Source: Methylobacterium terrae (GTDB lineage: Bacteria > Pseudomonadota > Alphaproteobacteria > Rhizobiales > Beijerinckiaceae). From it: 64,000 nt of DNA. Below are positions 18,113 through 26,886 of this stretch, in pieces. Each line of letters opens with the position of its first letter. The first letter of the stretch is position 1. The notes below the pieces were generated by a model. That model ran no database searches. It had not been told where the DNA came from and was given only the letters and a program-made list of their open reading frames with translations. A program made the position numbers and the translations under genes. The stretch is from contig NZ_CP029553.1 in the NCBI RefSeq assembly GCF_003173755.1, positions 1,938,501 to 2,002,500 of the forward strand, read 5' to 3'.

Positions 18113-18544
18113 TCAAGCCGTGGCGATGTACTCGCGCAGGGCCTTGTGCTCGGCCTCGACCGACTCGATGCGGTGCTTGACCACGTCGCCGATCGACACG
18201 AGGCCGACCAGGCGGCCGTCCTCGACGACCGGCACGTGGCGGAAGCGCCCGTCGGTCATCAGCTCCATCACCTCGTCGACGGCGGTGGCGCGGCTGCAGC
18301 ACACCACCTTGGCGGTCATGTGCCGGGAGACCGGCGCCTCGAGGGCGCCGCCGCCGCCGCGGACCACGGCCCGGATGATGTCGCGCTCCGACAGCATGCC
18401 GAGGACGCTCTGGCCGGCATCGCTCACCACCAGGGCGCCGATGCCCTTCTCGGTCAGGAGCGCGGCAGCCTCCGCCAGCGTGCGGTGGGGCTGCACGGTC
18501 ACGACGGTGCGGCCCTTCTGCGACAGGATGCGCGCAACGGTCAT
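18113..18544 (-). CDS. CBS-domain protein (tandem CBS pair)
   Basis: 143-residue stand-alone Bateman module. CBS1 covers about 7-65 and CBS2 about 75-135 (MTDGRFRHVPVVEDGRLVGLVSIGDVVKHRI). Such proteins bind adenine nucleotides and act as energy sensors or regulatory partners. There is no catalytic domain. The ATG at 18544 is chosen because GGGAGG lies five bases before it; a GTG two codons upstream is less well placed. The binding partner is unknown. Confidence 0.82.
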   Translation of the reverse strand: MTVARILSQKGRTVVTVQPHRTLAEAAALLTEKGIGALVVSDAGQSVLGMLSERDIIRAVVRGGGGALEAPVSRHMTAKVVCCSRATAVDEVMELMTDGRFRHVPVVEDGRLVGLVSIGDVVKHRIESVEAEHKALREYIATA

Positions 18545-18675
18545 CAACACCTCCCTGCTCGGGCCCCCCGGCCTTCAGCGATCCGGGCGGGACGCCCATT
18601 TGGACGCAGAGTGTGTGACCGCATTCCGGATGACGCAAGCACCCCGGAAGTCGAAAGGAAGAATCCTCGGGCCGC

Positions 18676-19494
18676 TCAGCGTCGTCCGAGCCGGTCGACC
18701 AGGGGAAGCAGCAGGAATCCGACGATGAAGCCGCCGAGATGCGCGTCCCAGGCGACCGCCGAATCGCTCAGGCCGAGCGGCAGGGCGGCGAGGCCGAAGA
18801 GCAGGTTGGTGACGAACCAGATGGCGAGGAACACCGCCGCCGACCGGTTGCGCAGCAGCTCCGGGATGGTCTGGAGCCGCGTCGGCACCGGGCGCTGCCA
18901 CGGCACGGCGGCCGGGCTCGGGCCCTCGGCCGGGTGGAAGGCGAAGCGCACCGCCGCCGCCATCAGGCCGGACACCCCCGCCGAGGCGCCGATCAGCGGC
19001 ACGGTGCTCAGGGGATCGATGAGGACGTGCAGGAAGCCTCCCGCGGCGGTGGAGACGAGGGCGATCACCCCGTAGCGCCAGGCGCCGCAGCGCCGCGCCA
19101 CCGGGGTGCCGAAGGCTGCGAGCCAGACGCCGTTGAGGAGCACGTGGCCCCAGGAGCCGTGCAGGAGCGCGTAGGAGACGAAGGTCCAGGGCATCGCGCC
19201 CGGATCGGCCACCAGGTAGGCCGCGAAGGCCTTGCGCGCCTCGACCTCGAGGGCGGAGCCCTCCGCGGCGGCGGCCGCCCGCAGCACGTCGGCGGCACGG
19301 TCGGGATCGAGGGCGAGGGTCCAGCGCGCCGGCACCAGGGCGAGGTCGAGGAGCAGGGTGATGTCCCAGACGTCGGGCAGCCCCTGCCGCACGGCATGGA
19401 GCAGCACCAGGATCCCGACCGAGGCGGTGACCACGGCGGGCATGTTGAACACCGGCACGCGCGGCGGTCGCGGGAGGTCGGGGGTGGCATCCAT
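18676..19494 (-). CDS. rhomboid-family intramembrane serine protease
   Basis: 272-residue polytopic protein. Catalytic Ser171 is in GASAGVSG, the partner His252 in WDAHLGGFIVGF, and the conserved Asn121 in HVLLNGVWL after HGSWGH. The Ser/His dyad is complete, so it should be active. A cytoplasmic N-terminus, six or seven hydrophobic segments, and a long loop after helix 1 (about 60-100) are seen. The substrate is unknown. A strong minus-strand terminator lies 91-119 bases upstream of the start, so its leader may be controlled or it may use a promoter downstream of that hairpin. Confidence 0.85.
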   Translation of the reverse strand: MDATPDLPRPPRVPVFNMPAVVTASVGILVLLHAVRQGLPDVWDITLLLDLALVPARWTLALDPDRAADVLRAAAAAEGSALEVEARKAFAAYLVADPGAMPWTFVSYALLHGSWGHVLLNGVWLAAFGTPVARRCGAWRYGVIALVSTAAGGFLHVLIDPLSTVPLIGASAGVSGLMAAAVRFAFHPAEGPSPAAVPWQRPVPTRLQTIPELLRNRSAAVFLAIWFVTNLLFGLAALPLGLSDSAVAWDAHLGGFIVGFLLLPLVDRLGRR

Positions 19495-19584
19495 GCGGCA
19501 CCATTGCGGGGCCGCGGGGCCGACCGCAAGGGAGGCCGGCGCCGCGGGCCGGTCCCGCCCCCGAAAAGTGAGGGCTCGCGCACG

Positions 19585-19613
19585 AAAAAAAGGGAGAGCG
19601 TTGCCGCTCTCCC
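19585..19613 (-). terminator. intrinsic terminator (minus strand)
   Basis: Read on the minus strand, GGGAGAGCG (19613-19605) pairs with CGCTCTCCC (19600-19592) around a 4-base loop and is followed by seven T (19591-19585). This is the best intrinsic terminator in the window. It lies upstream of the rhomboid gene and downstream of a stretch with no clear minus-strand gene, so it ends an unannotated transcript or acts as a leader attenuator. Confidence 0.75.
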
Positions 19614-19800
19614 CGGAAGAGGGTGAACATGCCCGGCCGCGAGGCCGCGCGCAGAACGCCGTCAGGACCGTGACGCCGCGGGCCGCGACGCGGCCCCCAC
19701 CCCTTTCTCACGCGAGCGGGCTTAGGGCGGGTTCGCCACCCCAGCCAGCCCGAATTCGCTGTCGCCCGCGACAATCGCGCAGGTGTGGGCCAAACGCAAC
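19585..19800 (-). ncRNA. candidate small RNA or leader ending at the terminator
   Basis: The 474-base gap 19495-19968 holds no supported protein gene. A minus-strand transcript starting near 19800 would run through about 190 bases with strong hairpin potential (for example GGCCGCG/CGCGGCC near 19636-19655 and 19675-19710) into the terminator. AT-rich sequence at 19795-19830 could be its promoter. I could not match it to 6S, SRP, tmRNA or RNase P RNA by their conserved cores. The boundaries and its existence are inferences. Confidence 0.25.
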
Positions 19801-19968
19801 ATTAATGCCTCGGTAACCCTAACGAAACCTTACGCTCTCGCGGCTCGGCCGTTCGGCATACGGTCTGCTGAACCGAATCAGCTCAGCCGGCCTCGGTCCC
19901 GAAACGGGACAGCGTCCGGCGGCACCCCGGACCGCCCGCCGCAAACGCCTGTGCCAGACCGAGACGCC

Positions 19969-20571
19969 ATGAAGCACCCGACCAGCCGCATGCTCCACGC
20001 CTACTGGAACGGCCTGCGCGGCGCCCGCGCCGCGCCGGAGCGGGGCGAGATCGAGCCCGGCGAGATCCGCCACGTGCTCGCCGACAGCCTGATCCTGGAG
20101 ATCGACGCGCCCCGGCGCGCCGCCGCGATCCGCCTCGCCGGCACCCGGCTCTGCGCGCTGTTCGGGGCCGAGCTGCGCGGCCTCCCCTTCGCCGGCCTGT
20201 GGGGCGAGGCCCCGGCGGCCGATCCCTGGCGGCTGATCGAGGCGGTGATCCAGGAGACCGCCGGTGTGGTGGTCGGCCTCGTCGGGGTGACGGAGGCCGG
20301 CGAGACGATCGACCTCGAATTGCTGCTGCTGCCGCTGCGCCACCGCGGCAAGACCCAGGCGCGGGTGATCGGCTCGCTCTCGCCCGCCCTGATCCCGACC
20401 TGGCTCGGCCTGCGCCCGATCGTGGCGCTGCGCACCGTGTCCCTGCGGATCCTCACGGCGGAAGCGAACGCCGCCGCCGCGCCGCTCGCGGCGCCCCCGC
20501 CCGCCGCCAACGACGAGCCTGGCCCCGAGCGGCGCAAGCGCTTCGTGGTGCATCGCGGCGGGCGGGCCTGA
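19969..20571 (+). CDS. PAS-domain protein, PAS_5 type
   Basis: 200-residue protein that begins with the hallmark of a PAS_5-like family common in alphaproteobacteria: a Tyr-Trp-Asn 'YWNGLRG.RAAPERGEI.P.EI' opening, followed by a single PAS-like fold (about 30-150) and a Pro/Ala-rich tail. No output domain is attached, so it probably works as an adaptor. The ATG at 19969 matches the family start; the open frame upstream is not family-like. A PilZ-domain gene follows 78 bases downstream in the same orientation, which suggests a shared signalling role. Confidence 0.72.
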   Translation: MKHPTSRMLHAYWNGLRGARAAPERGEIEPGEIRHVLADSLILEIDAPRRAAAIRLAGTRLCALFGAELRGLPFAGLWGEAPAADPWRLIEAVIQETAGVVVGLVGVTEAGETIDLELLLLPLRHRGKTQARVIGSLSPALIPTWLGLRPIVALRTVSLRILTAEANAAAAPLAAPPPAANDEPGPERRKRFVVHRGGRA

Positions 20572-20649
20572 GGGATCGACGGCTCGTTAACCATTCCGGC
20601 GCAGGATGACCCGGGGCGGCCGGGTGCCGCCCCGGGAGAGTCGCGCGTC

Positions 20650-21369
20650 ATGGCGAGCGTCGTGGGCACTGGCATCGGCACCGTCGCGGGCGGCGGCAGG
20701 AGCGTCGGCATTGGCAGCGGCCTCGGCAGCGGCGCCGGAAGCGTCATGGGCCGGGCCGCGGCGCCGGGCCTGCGCTCCCTCGCGCTGCGGGCGGCGGCGG
20801 ACCAGCGCCGGCATCATCGCGTCGCCGTGGCGCTGCTCGGCCGCTACATGCTCGCCGACCGGCAGGAATACCCGTGCCAGACCGTCGACATGTCCCCCGG
20901 CGGGGTGCGTCTGACCTGCGCGGTCGGCGGCGAGATCGGCGAGCGCATCGTGATCTACCTCGAGCATGTCGGGCGGATCGAGGGCACCATCGCGCGGCTC
21001 CTGCCGGACGGTTTCGCGGTGACGATCGGCGCCACGGCGCGCAAGCGCGACAAGATCGCCTCGCAGCTGACCTGGCTCGCCAACCGCGCGGTGCTCGGCC
21101 TGCCGGAGGACCGCCGCCACGAGCGCGTGGTGCCGCGCCAGGCCCTCACCACCCTGCGCCTGGAGGGCGGGCGCGAGACCGCCGCCCGGATCATCGACAT
21201 CTCGCTGTCGGGCGCGGCGCTGGCCTGCGAGGTCGAGCTGCCGCTCGATACCGGCCTCACGGTCGGCCGCACCCCCGCCCGGGTGGTGCGCCAGTTCAAG
21301 GGCGGCGTCGCGATCGAGTTCCGCCTGCCGCTGTCGCCGGACCGGTTCGACGAGAACTTGGTGCTGTAG
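20650..21369 (+). CDS. tandem PilZ-domain protein
   Basis: 239-residue protein with two PilZ-like repeats. The first has RRHHR at 53-57 and DMSPGG at 80-85. The second has RRHER at 155-159 and DISLSG at 183-188. The RxxxR and (D/N)xSxxG elements are the c-di-GMP contacts, and the first repeat is the better match. The N-terminal 35 residues are Gly/Ser-rich; GGGAGAG sits before the first ATG, but M33 is an alternative start. No output domain is seen. It likely links c-di-GMP, made by the GGDEF proteins elsewhere in this window, to motility or envelope functions. Confidence 0.82.
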   Translation: MASVVGTGIGTVAGGGRSVGIGSGLGSGAGSVMGRAAAPGLRSLALRAAADQRRHHRVAVALLGRYMLADRQEYPCQTVDMSPGGVRLTCAVGGEIGERIVIYLEHVGRIEGTIARLLPDGFAVTIGATARKRDKIASQLTWLANRAVLGLPEDRRHERVVPRQALTTLRLEGGRETAARIIDISLSGAALACEVELPLDTGLTVGRTPARVVRQFKGGVAIEFRLPLSPDRFDENLVL

Positions 21370-21466
21370 GAACGAACTTCTCGGCCCGGCGAGACGAGGG
21401 CCTGCCGGGCGTGCGAAGCAGACCCTGGTCTTCCGCCCTCGAATCGGACATTTTGCTCGCTCGCGT

Positions 21467-22189
21467 TCAAACCGATTTCTGGGCAACCGTCACTTTCGTC
21501 CTGCCTCCTCGTGTGGGCGCCGTGAATGGCTCCGCCCATTCGACGAACCCGAGCAGATTCTCGTCGTCATCGAAGATCGGCCAGGTGCGTGCATTCCACC
21601 AGCCGTTCGTCGTCTGGCCCTCGGCGTCCAGTACGAGGTAGGGAAGATCGGTGATCTGAGATGCCGCGCCTGCCTGCGCGAGGGACATGAACTTCGTGAA
21701 ATTCGCCTTGGGCGCACCATGCAGGTCGGCAAAGATGCCGTAGATCGATCGACCCCGGATGGCCTCAGGGTCCACGTGACTGTGGCGAGCGCCGAACCGG
21801 TTCATCTCGACGATATGCATCTCGGGGGTCATCAGGACGCATCCCGCATCGACCGGACCAAACATCCGGCGAAAGCTCGCCAGCGCCAGGTCATCGCGGC
21901 TGCGAGCCGAGCGAGGCCACCCGTGCGGACGACGCCGGGCCTTCGTGGGCCGCCATTCCGAGGGCGAGAGCACGTCCGTGAACGGCACCGTCATCAGGTT
22001 CCGACCTTTGTCGTCGGCGATCACGCAGGACGCGGCGAGCGGATCTTTTCGCTCGATGAGGAGCTCCTGCGCGATTCCCGGTATGCTGGCACAGACCGCC
22101 AGGTAGGCGTGGTGGAGATCGGCGAACTCTATCGGGTCGCTCGGAGCCGCCTCGTGAATATCACTGAATACGAGGTAATAATTTGGCAT
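21467..22189 (-). CDS. DUF6894-like domain fused to a PAS sensor domain
   Basis: 240 residues in two parts. Residues 1-75 (MPNYYLVFSDIHEAAP...; E.DLHHAYLAVCASI; VIADDKGRNLMTVPFTDVL) resemble the small DUF6894 proteins found in Methylobacterium. About 105-225 is a PAS domain (CVLMTPEMHIVEMNRFG, RTWPIFDDDENLLGFVEW). A basic linker (RPTKARRRPHGWPRSARSRD) joins them. No transmitter or DNA-binding domain is present. The ATG at 22189 lacks an obvious ribosome site and is chosen because the DUF6894-like start begins there. Local GC content is lower than in flanking genes. Confidence 0.6.
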   Translation of the reverse strand: MPNYYLVFSDIHEAAPSDPIEFADLHHAYLAVCASIPGIAQELLIERKDPLAASCVIADDKGRNLMTVPFTDVLSPSEWRPTKARRRPHGWPRSARSRDDLALASFRRMFGPVDAGCVLMTPEMHIVEMNRFGARHSHVDPEAIRGRSIYGIFADLHGAPKANFTKFMSLAQAGAASQITDLPYLVLDAEGQTTNGWWNARTWPIFDDDENLLGFVEWAEPFTAPTRGGRTKVTVAQKSV

Positions 22190-22436
22190 AATCGAGCCAT
22201 ATCTACCTTTTGCAGCCCGCCCTGTAGGCTGGAAACAAGCCGATAACTACAGAACTATACAAAATTCCGACATAGAGGTATCACGCGCGCGCGAAGCAGC
22301 CTTTAACGAATGTTAGATTCAAGCTGCCGACACCATGCCCTGCGCCCCGGGAGACGGATATCTCCGGGCCCCAAGCGTGATGCGCAGAGGCCCGAAGGGC
22401 GTTCCGGACGGGTGGGAAGCAGATGGTGCCGGGCGA
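22190..22436. other. lower-GC intergenic stretch
   Basis: An AT-richer spacer (22200-22315) likely contains the promoter of the DUF6894-PAS gene. It is followed by an imperfect hairpin near 22345-22372 (CCCCGGGAGA / TCTCCGGG) downstream of the next minus-strand gene. No protein gene is supported. Confidence 0.4.
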
Positions 22437-22742
22437 TCACCCGCCCCAGCGCGCCCGTGCCTCCGTCGCTTGATCGGGGCTCTCGGCAACGGGAGGCACA
22501 TCCTCACCCAGCCAGATGCTCGCGAAGGTCATCGTGGCCGTATAGACGATCAGATTGCTCGCGTTGCGGACGAGCACCGTCAACGCCTGCCGATCTCCGT
22601 CCTTCGGGATGACGTCCCGCGCGATCGCGGGGAGGGCCATCATGGCTTCAAACCTGATGGTGTCCGGACCGCCGCATTCGGTACCCACGTCATCTCGCGT
22701 AAGGTGTTTCCCGTCGTGGACGTCGAAATAGTAGCGGGCCAT
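22437..22742 (-). CDS. DUF6894 small protein
   Basis: 101-residue protein with the DUF6894 opening MARYYFDVHDGKHLTRDDVG, then an AMMALPAIARD helix and a beta-hairpin (ALTVLVRNASNLIVYTATMTF). These short proteins are abundant in Methylobacterium and of unknown function. The start at 22742 is chosen because GAGGA precedes that ATG and the family begins with MxRYxF; the frame extends seven codons further. It lies 247 bases from a second protein with the same domain, which suggests local duplication. Confidence 0.72.
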   Translation of the reverse strand: MARYYFDVHDGKHLTRDDVGTECGGPDTIRFEAMMALPAIARDVIPKDGDRQALTVLVRNASNLIVYTATMTFASIWLGEDVPPVAESPDQATEARARWGG

Positions 22743-22884
22743 AGGTTCCTCTGCCACGAGCACCTAGGCCGCAACGCGCAGAACTCGATGATGTTCTGTA
22801 CGAATTCGCACTCAGTGGACGCAACGGGTCGAAACCCTCCTCGCACGATCGAGCCGACCGTGCTCCGGCTCCGATCGCGCGCCC

Positions 22885-23424
22885 CTACAGCGCGCCCTCG
22901 CGGATCGACCCCGGATCTGCCAGCGCGTGGAGCAGGCCCGCCGCCGCGTGGGCGAAGCGCAGGGTCACGGCCTTGCGGCGGGCGCCGGCCAGGGGATGCT
23001 CGGGCGGCGGCCTCAGGATCTCGGCCCCGAAGGCGTCGGCGACGATGAGGCCGGTCTCGTCGGGCAGGATCTCCACCGGCAGGGTCTCCGGCACCGCGAA
23101 GTAGAAGCGGTCGCAGAAGTCGCGGTAGTCGGGCCATTTCCGGTCGGCGCGGAAATCGGCGACGCTCGACTTGATCTCGATGATCGTCAGCTTGCCGCAG
23201 CCGCCGAGCGCGATCAGGTCGGCGCGCCGGCCGTTGGCCAGGGTGAATTCCGGGATCGTGACGTGGCCGAGCTCGGCGAACAGGCGCCGCACGCCCCGCT
23301 GCACGCTGAGCGCGGTCGGCGATTGGCGGCGGTCGACGGGGAGCGAGAGGGCGAGGGCGGCGGACAAGGCTGTGGAGGGACGCTGATCGAGGGGTTGCCA
23401 AGGAGACCGAATCGGGAACGCCAT
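22885..23424 (-). CDS. mmcB: MmcB-family DNA repair protein
   Basis: The core GRRADLIALGGCGKLTIIEIKS, followed by VADFRADRKWPDYRDFCDRFYFAV, is the diagnostic stretch of MmcB, a nuclease-fold protein linked to damage-induced mutagenesis in alphaproteobacteria (known for the family). The E-x-K (EIKS) and upstream Asp fit a PD-(D/E)xK site. The start at 23424 (MAFPIRSPWQP) gives 179 residues; the open frame to 23577 looks non-coding. LexA control is common for this gene, but I did not find a clear SOS box. Confidence 0.82.
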   Translation of the reverse strand: MAFPIRSPWQPLDQRPSTALSAALALSLPVDRRQSPTALSVQRGVRRLFAELGHVTIPEFTLANGRRADLIALGGCGKLTIIEIKSSVADFRADRKWPDYRDFCDRFYFAVPETLPVEILPDETGLIVADAFGAEILRPPPEHPLAGARRKAVTLRFAHAAAGLLHALADPGSIREGAL

Positions 23425-23618
23425 CGGACCAGCTTCGCCGGCCGTTGTCACCTGCAGCCCGTGTCGCAGGCCGCGCAACGTGGTCTCGCGCCGAGGCTGC
23501 CCCTTGCGCGGAGGCCCGCCAGCCTCTAGCCACCGATCTGGAAAGCCGAGCCGCATCAGCACCTTATACCCATTCAAAACTGCGCCGTCTCCGGTGCGGT
23601 CGCCCGACGGAGAACCGG

Positions 23619-24692
23619 ATGAGAGCGTCCAGCGTCCGCGCCTGGGCCTTCGTGCACACGTGGTCGAGCCTGATCTCGACCCTGTTCATGCTGCTCCTGT
23701 GCCTGACCGGCCTGCCGCTGATCTTCCACCACGAGATCGACGAGGTGTTCGGAGTTGGCGACGCGCCCGCGGCGATCGCCGGGCAGGCGCCCGTCCCGGT
23801 CGAGCGGATCGCCGAGAACGCCCTGCGCGACCATCCGGGCAAGGCCATCCAGTATGTCGGCTGGGACCAGCACGAGCCCGACAAGGTCTTCGTGATCCTC
23901 AACGCCGCCGCGGATGCCGCGCCGAACGACGCGACGGTGACGCTCTACGGTGCGGCCGGCGGGGAGAAGCTCGGGCCGTCGGGCAACGCCTTCATGCAGG
24001 TGATGCTGCGCCTGCACGTCGACCTGTATGCGGGGCTACCCGGCAAGCTGTTCCTCGGGGCGATGGGCCTGCTCCTCGTCGCGGCGATCGTATCGGGGGT
24101 GGTGCTGTACTGGCCGTTCACCCGCCGGCTCGCCTTCGGCACCGTGCGGCCGGAGCGGTCGCGGCGGGTGGCCTGGCTCGCGGTGGTGGGCCTGACCGGC
24201 GCGATCAACACCCTGTCCGAGCCGCTCGTCGGCATGTGGAAGGCCGAGACCCTCGGGCGGATGATCGCGGGCAGCCAGGGCGGTCCGGCACCGGCGCGGC
24301 CCGCCTCCCTCGACACGATCGTGGCGCGGGCGCGGGAGGCGGCGCCCGGGATGGTGCCGGGCTTCGTCGCCTTCCCGGGCACGCCCTTCGCGACGCCGCG
24401 GCATTTCGGCGTGTTCCTGCGCGGGACCGCGCCGCTCACCGCGCGGCTGCTGCAGCCGGTGCTGCTCGAGGCCGGCACCGGCGCGGTGGCCGATTCGCGC
24501 GCCCTGCCCTGGTACCTGACCGCGCTCCTCGTCTCGCAGCCCCTGCATTTCGGCGATTACGGCGGGCTGCCGATGAAGGTGCTGTGGGCGCTGCTCGACC
24601 TCGTCAGCATCGTGGTCCTGGGCAGCGGCCTCTACCTGTGGTGGGTGCGCCGCCGCCGCCCGGCGCCGGCCCTGCGGGCGCAGGCGGCATGA
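23619..24692 (+). CDS. PepSY-associated membrane protein (PiuB-like)
   Basis: 357-residue membrane protein. The N-terminus RAWAFVHTWSSLISTLFMLLLCLTGLPLIFHHEID is the typical first PepSY-TM segment. A periplasmic PepSY-like region follows (about 60-125), then LRLHVDLYAGLPGKLFLGAMGLLLVAAIVSGVVLYWPF and two or three further spans, with a C-terminal span LVSIVVLGSGLYLWWVRRRR. Conserved His residues in and near the spans suggest metal or haem handling. The family is often iron-regulated and sits near siderophore receptors (known), though none is seen here. GGAGA precedes the ATG at 23619. Confidence 0.8.
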   Translation: MRASSVRAWAFVHTWSSLISTLFMLLLCLTGLPLIFHHEIDEVFGVGDAPAAIAGQAPVPVERIAENALRDHPGKAIQYVGWDQHEPDKVFVILNAAADAAPNDATVTLYGAAGGEKLGPSGNAFMQVMLRLHVDLYAGLPGKLFLGAMGLLLVAAIVSGVVLYWPFTRRLAFGTVRPERSRRVAWLAVVGLTGAINTLSEPLVGMWKAETLGRMIAGSQGGPAPARPASLDTIVARAREAAPGMVPGFVAFPGTPFATPRHFGVFLRGTAPLTARLLQPVLLEAGTGAVADSRALPWYLTALLVSQPLHFGDYGGLPMKVLWALLDLVSIVVLGSGLYLWWVRRRRPAPALRAQAA

Positions 24693-24735
24693 AGCGGCCC
24701 CGCATGACGAGGCGGCCGCGCATGGGACACCCGGC

Positions 24736-24960
24736 ATGAGGCGGTCCGGCCGTCCGCGCGGCCCGGCCGGCTGGCGCGCCGTGTTCGGCGTGCCGCTCGC
24801 CGTCGGCGCCGCCACCCTGGCCGGCCTCCTGGCGGCGCTCCTCCACGAGGGCGCCGGCGGGGTCGCGGCCTGGGCGGCGCTGGGCCTGCCCCTCGCCCTG
24901 ATCGCCTGGCATGTCGGCAGGGCCTACCTGCCCCGAAACCGGCCCGCGCGACGGACGTAG
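24736..24960 (+). CDS. small two-span membrane protein
   Basis: 74 residues with a basic start (MRRSGRPRGPAGWRAVFG), two hydrophobic helices (about 18-38 and 43-60), and a basic tail (PRNRPARRT). It follows the PepSY protein by 43 bases in the same direction, so it is probably co-transcribed and may assist it. I recognise no defined family; short membrane proteins beside PepSY proteins are common in iron-uptake loci. Confidence 0.55.
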   Translation: MRRSGRPRGPAGWRAVFGVPLAVGAATLAGLLAALLHEGAGGVAAWAALGLPLALIAWHVGRAYLPRNRPARRT

Positions 24961-25059
24961 CGGTTGATCTCGCGGGCCCGCTCGCCGATGGTCGCCGCCC
25001 CGGGAGCCGCGCGAGACGGCGACGGAACCCGGCAAGGACGGCAGGAGGGAGCGACGGGC

Positions 25060-25935
25060 ATGGGGGGGCAGCACGCCGCCGAGGGACGAAAAGGGGGGCG
25101 GGCCGGCATGCGCCTCGTCGGCGGCACGGCACTGGCCCACGGCGAGGCGGTGCGCCTCGACGGCGTCAGCATCGCCTTCACCCTCAAGGGCGGCAAACGC
25201 TACGTCGCGGTCGAGGGGATCGACCTCGGGGTGATGCCGGGGGAGTTCGTGGCGGTGGTCGGACCGACCGGCTCGGGCAAGTCGACGCTGCTGAACGCCG
25301 CCGCCGGCCTGCTGAAACCCGCCTCCGGCTCGGTCACGGTGTTCTCCTCGGCCCTGTCGGGCCTCAACGCGCGCGCCGGCTACCTCTTCCAGGCCGACGC
25401 CCTGATGCCGTGGAAGACGGCGCTCGACAACGTCGCGGTAGCCCTCGAGCCGCAGCGGGTGCCGCGCGCGGAGGCGCTCGCGCGGGCCCGCGAGTGGCTG
25501 GGCAAGGTCGGGCTCGCGGCCTTCCTCGACCGCTACCCGCACATGCTCTCGGGCGGCCAGCGCAAGCGCGTCGCGCTCGCCCAGATGCTGATCCGCGATC
25601 CCGAGATCCTGCTGATGGACGAGCCCTTCGGGCCGCTCGACGCGCAGACCCGGCAGATCATGGGCAACCTGCTGCTGGAACTGTGGGCGGCCAACCGCAA
25701 GGCGGTGATGTTCGTCACCCACGACCTCGAGGAGGCGATCGCGCTCGCCGACCGGGTGGTGGTGCTCTCCGCCGGCCCCGCCGCCCGCATCGTCGGCGAG
25801 TTCAGGGTCGATCTCGCCCGCCCGCGCGACATCAGCGAGATCCGCCTCGAGCCGCAGTTCCACGCCCTCTACAAGGAGATCTGGTCGTGCCTGCGGGTCG
25901 AGGTCTCCCGCGCCTATGCGGGCGGCCCGGCGTGA
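25060..25935 (+). CDS. NitT/TauT-type ABC importer, ATPase subunit
   Basis: ATP-binding subunit of the nitrate/sulfonate/taurine class. For the 291-residue version, Walker A GPTGSGKST is at 68-76, the Q-loop in YLFQADALMPWKT, signature LSGGQRKR at 163-170, Walker B ILLMDEP at 183-189 and the H-loop in FVTHDLEEA. The exact start is uncertain: AGGAGG lies 12 bases before the ATG at 25060, while the ATG at 25108 is closer to the usual family start. The permease and binding protein follow. The substrate is not determined by sequence. Confidence 0.85.
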   Translation: MGGQHAAEGRKGGRAGMRLVGGTALAHGEAVRLDGVSIAFTLKGGKRYVAVEGIDLGVMPGEFVAVVGPTGSGKSTLLNAAAGLLKPASGSVTVFSSALSGLNARAGYLFQADALMPWKTALDNVAVALEPQRVPRAEALARAREWLGKVGLAAFLDRYPHMLSGGQRKRVALAQMLIRDPEILLMDEPFGPLDAQTRQIMGNLLLELWAANRKAVMFVTHDLEEAIALADRVVVLSAGPAARIVGEFRVDLARPRDISEIRLEPQFHALYKEIWSCLRVEVSRAYAGGPA

Positions 25936-25963
25936 GCATGACGACCCTCCGGAGACCCCATTC

Positions 25964-26749
25964 GTGAACCGCCTCGGCCTCCTCGCCCTGCAGATCCTCG
26001 TCGGCCTCGTCGGCTTCGCGATCTGGCACGTGCTCACGGTCTACCCGATCCTCGGCAGCCCGAAGCAGATCCAGTTCTTCTTCTCGACCCCGGTCGACGT
26101 CCTGAAGCGCACCTGGATGGAGATGACGAACCCCGAGATCTGGGGCCACCTGTGGATCACCCTTCAGGAGACGGTGCTGGCCTTCGTCTTCGGCGCCGTC
26201 GGCGGCATCGCCTTCGGGTTCCTGTTCGCCCGCAACGCGCTGCTCGCCGCGGTGTTCGACCCCTACATCAAGGCGGCGAACGCCCTGCCCCGGGTGGTGC
26301 TGGCGCCGATCTTCGCCCTGTGGTTCGGCTTGGGCATCTGGTCGAAGGTGGCGCTCGGCTTCACGCTCGTGTTCTTCATCGTGTTCTTCAACGTCTACCA
26401 GGGCGTGCGCGAGGTGAGCCCGGTGGTGCTGAACAACGCCCGGATGCTCGGCATGAGCGAGCGGGGCCTGCTCCGCCACGTCTACTGGCCCTCGGCGCTG
26501 ACCTGGATGTTCTCCTCGCTCCACACCGCGGTCGGCTTCGCCCTCGTCGGCGCGGTGGTGGGCGAGTATCTCGGCTCCTCGGCCGGCCTCGGCTACAAGA
26601 TCCACGAGGCCGAGAGCGTGTTCGACGTCACCGGCGTCTTCGCCGGGATGCTGATCCTGACCGTGTTCGTCATCGTGATCGACACGGTCGTCACCCTGAT
26701 CGAGAACCGCCTCCTGGTCTGGCGCCCGCAGGCCGGCGGCCAGGGCTGA
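25964..26749 (+). CDS. NitT/TauT-type ABC importer, permease subunit
   Basis: 261-residue inner-membrane permease of the BPD_transp_1 family with about six spans. The coupling segment is EVSPVVLNNARMLGMSERGLLRHVYWPSA, the EAA-type loop that docks on the ATPase. A GTG start at 25964 is preceded by GGAG; an upstream in-frame start is poor. It begins 28 bases after the ATPase gene. Between the first and second spans it has an unusually long periplasmic part (YPILGSPKQIQFFFSTPVDV). Confidence 0.85.
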   Translation: MNRLGLLALQILVGLVGFAIWHVLTVYPILGSPKQIQFFFSTPVDVLKRTWMEMTNPEIWGHLWITLQETVLAFVFGAVGGIAFGFLFARNALLAAVFDPYIKAANALPRVVLAPIFALWFGLGIWSKVALGFTLVFFIVFFNVYQGVREVSPVVLNNARMLGMSERGLLRHVYWPSALTWMFSSLHTAVGFALVGAVVGEYLGSSAGLGYKIHEAESVFDVTGVFAGMLILTVFVIVIDTVVTLIENRLLVWRPQAGGQG

Positions 26750-26886
26750 GAGGCGGTCTCGCCGCTCGTGGGATCGGCATCACGACGGGCGTCATCTCAC
26801 CCGCGGCCTCGTCCCGAGGTCGCGGATGGGACGGGTTCGACATTTCGGCCTGATCGGCCCACGGAACCAACGGGAGGACACGACCC

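Noticed and set aside
22345..22372. Hairpin as terminator of the DUF6894 gene
   Set aside because: The stem is bulged and lacks a T-run; it may be just another GC palindrome.
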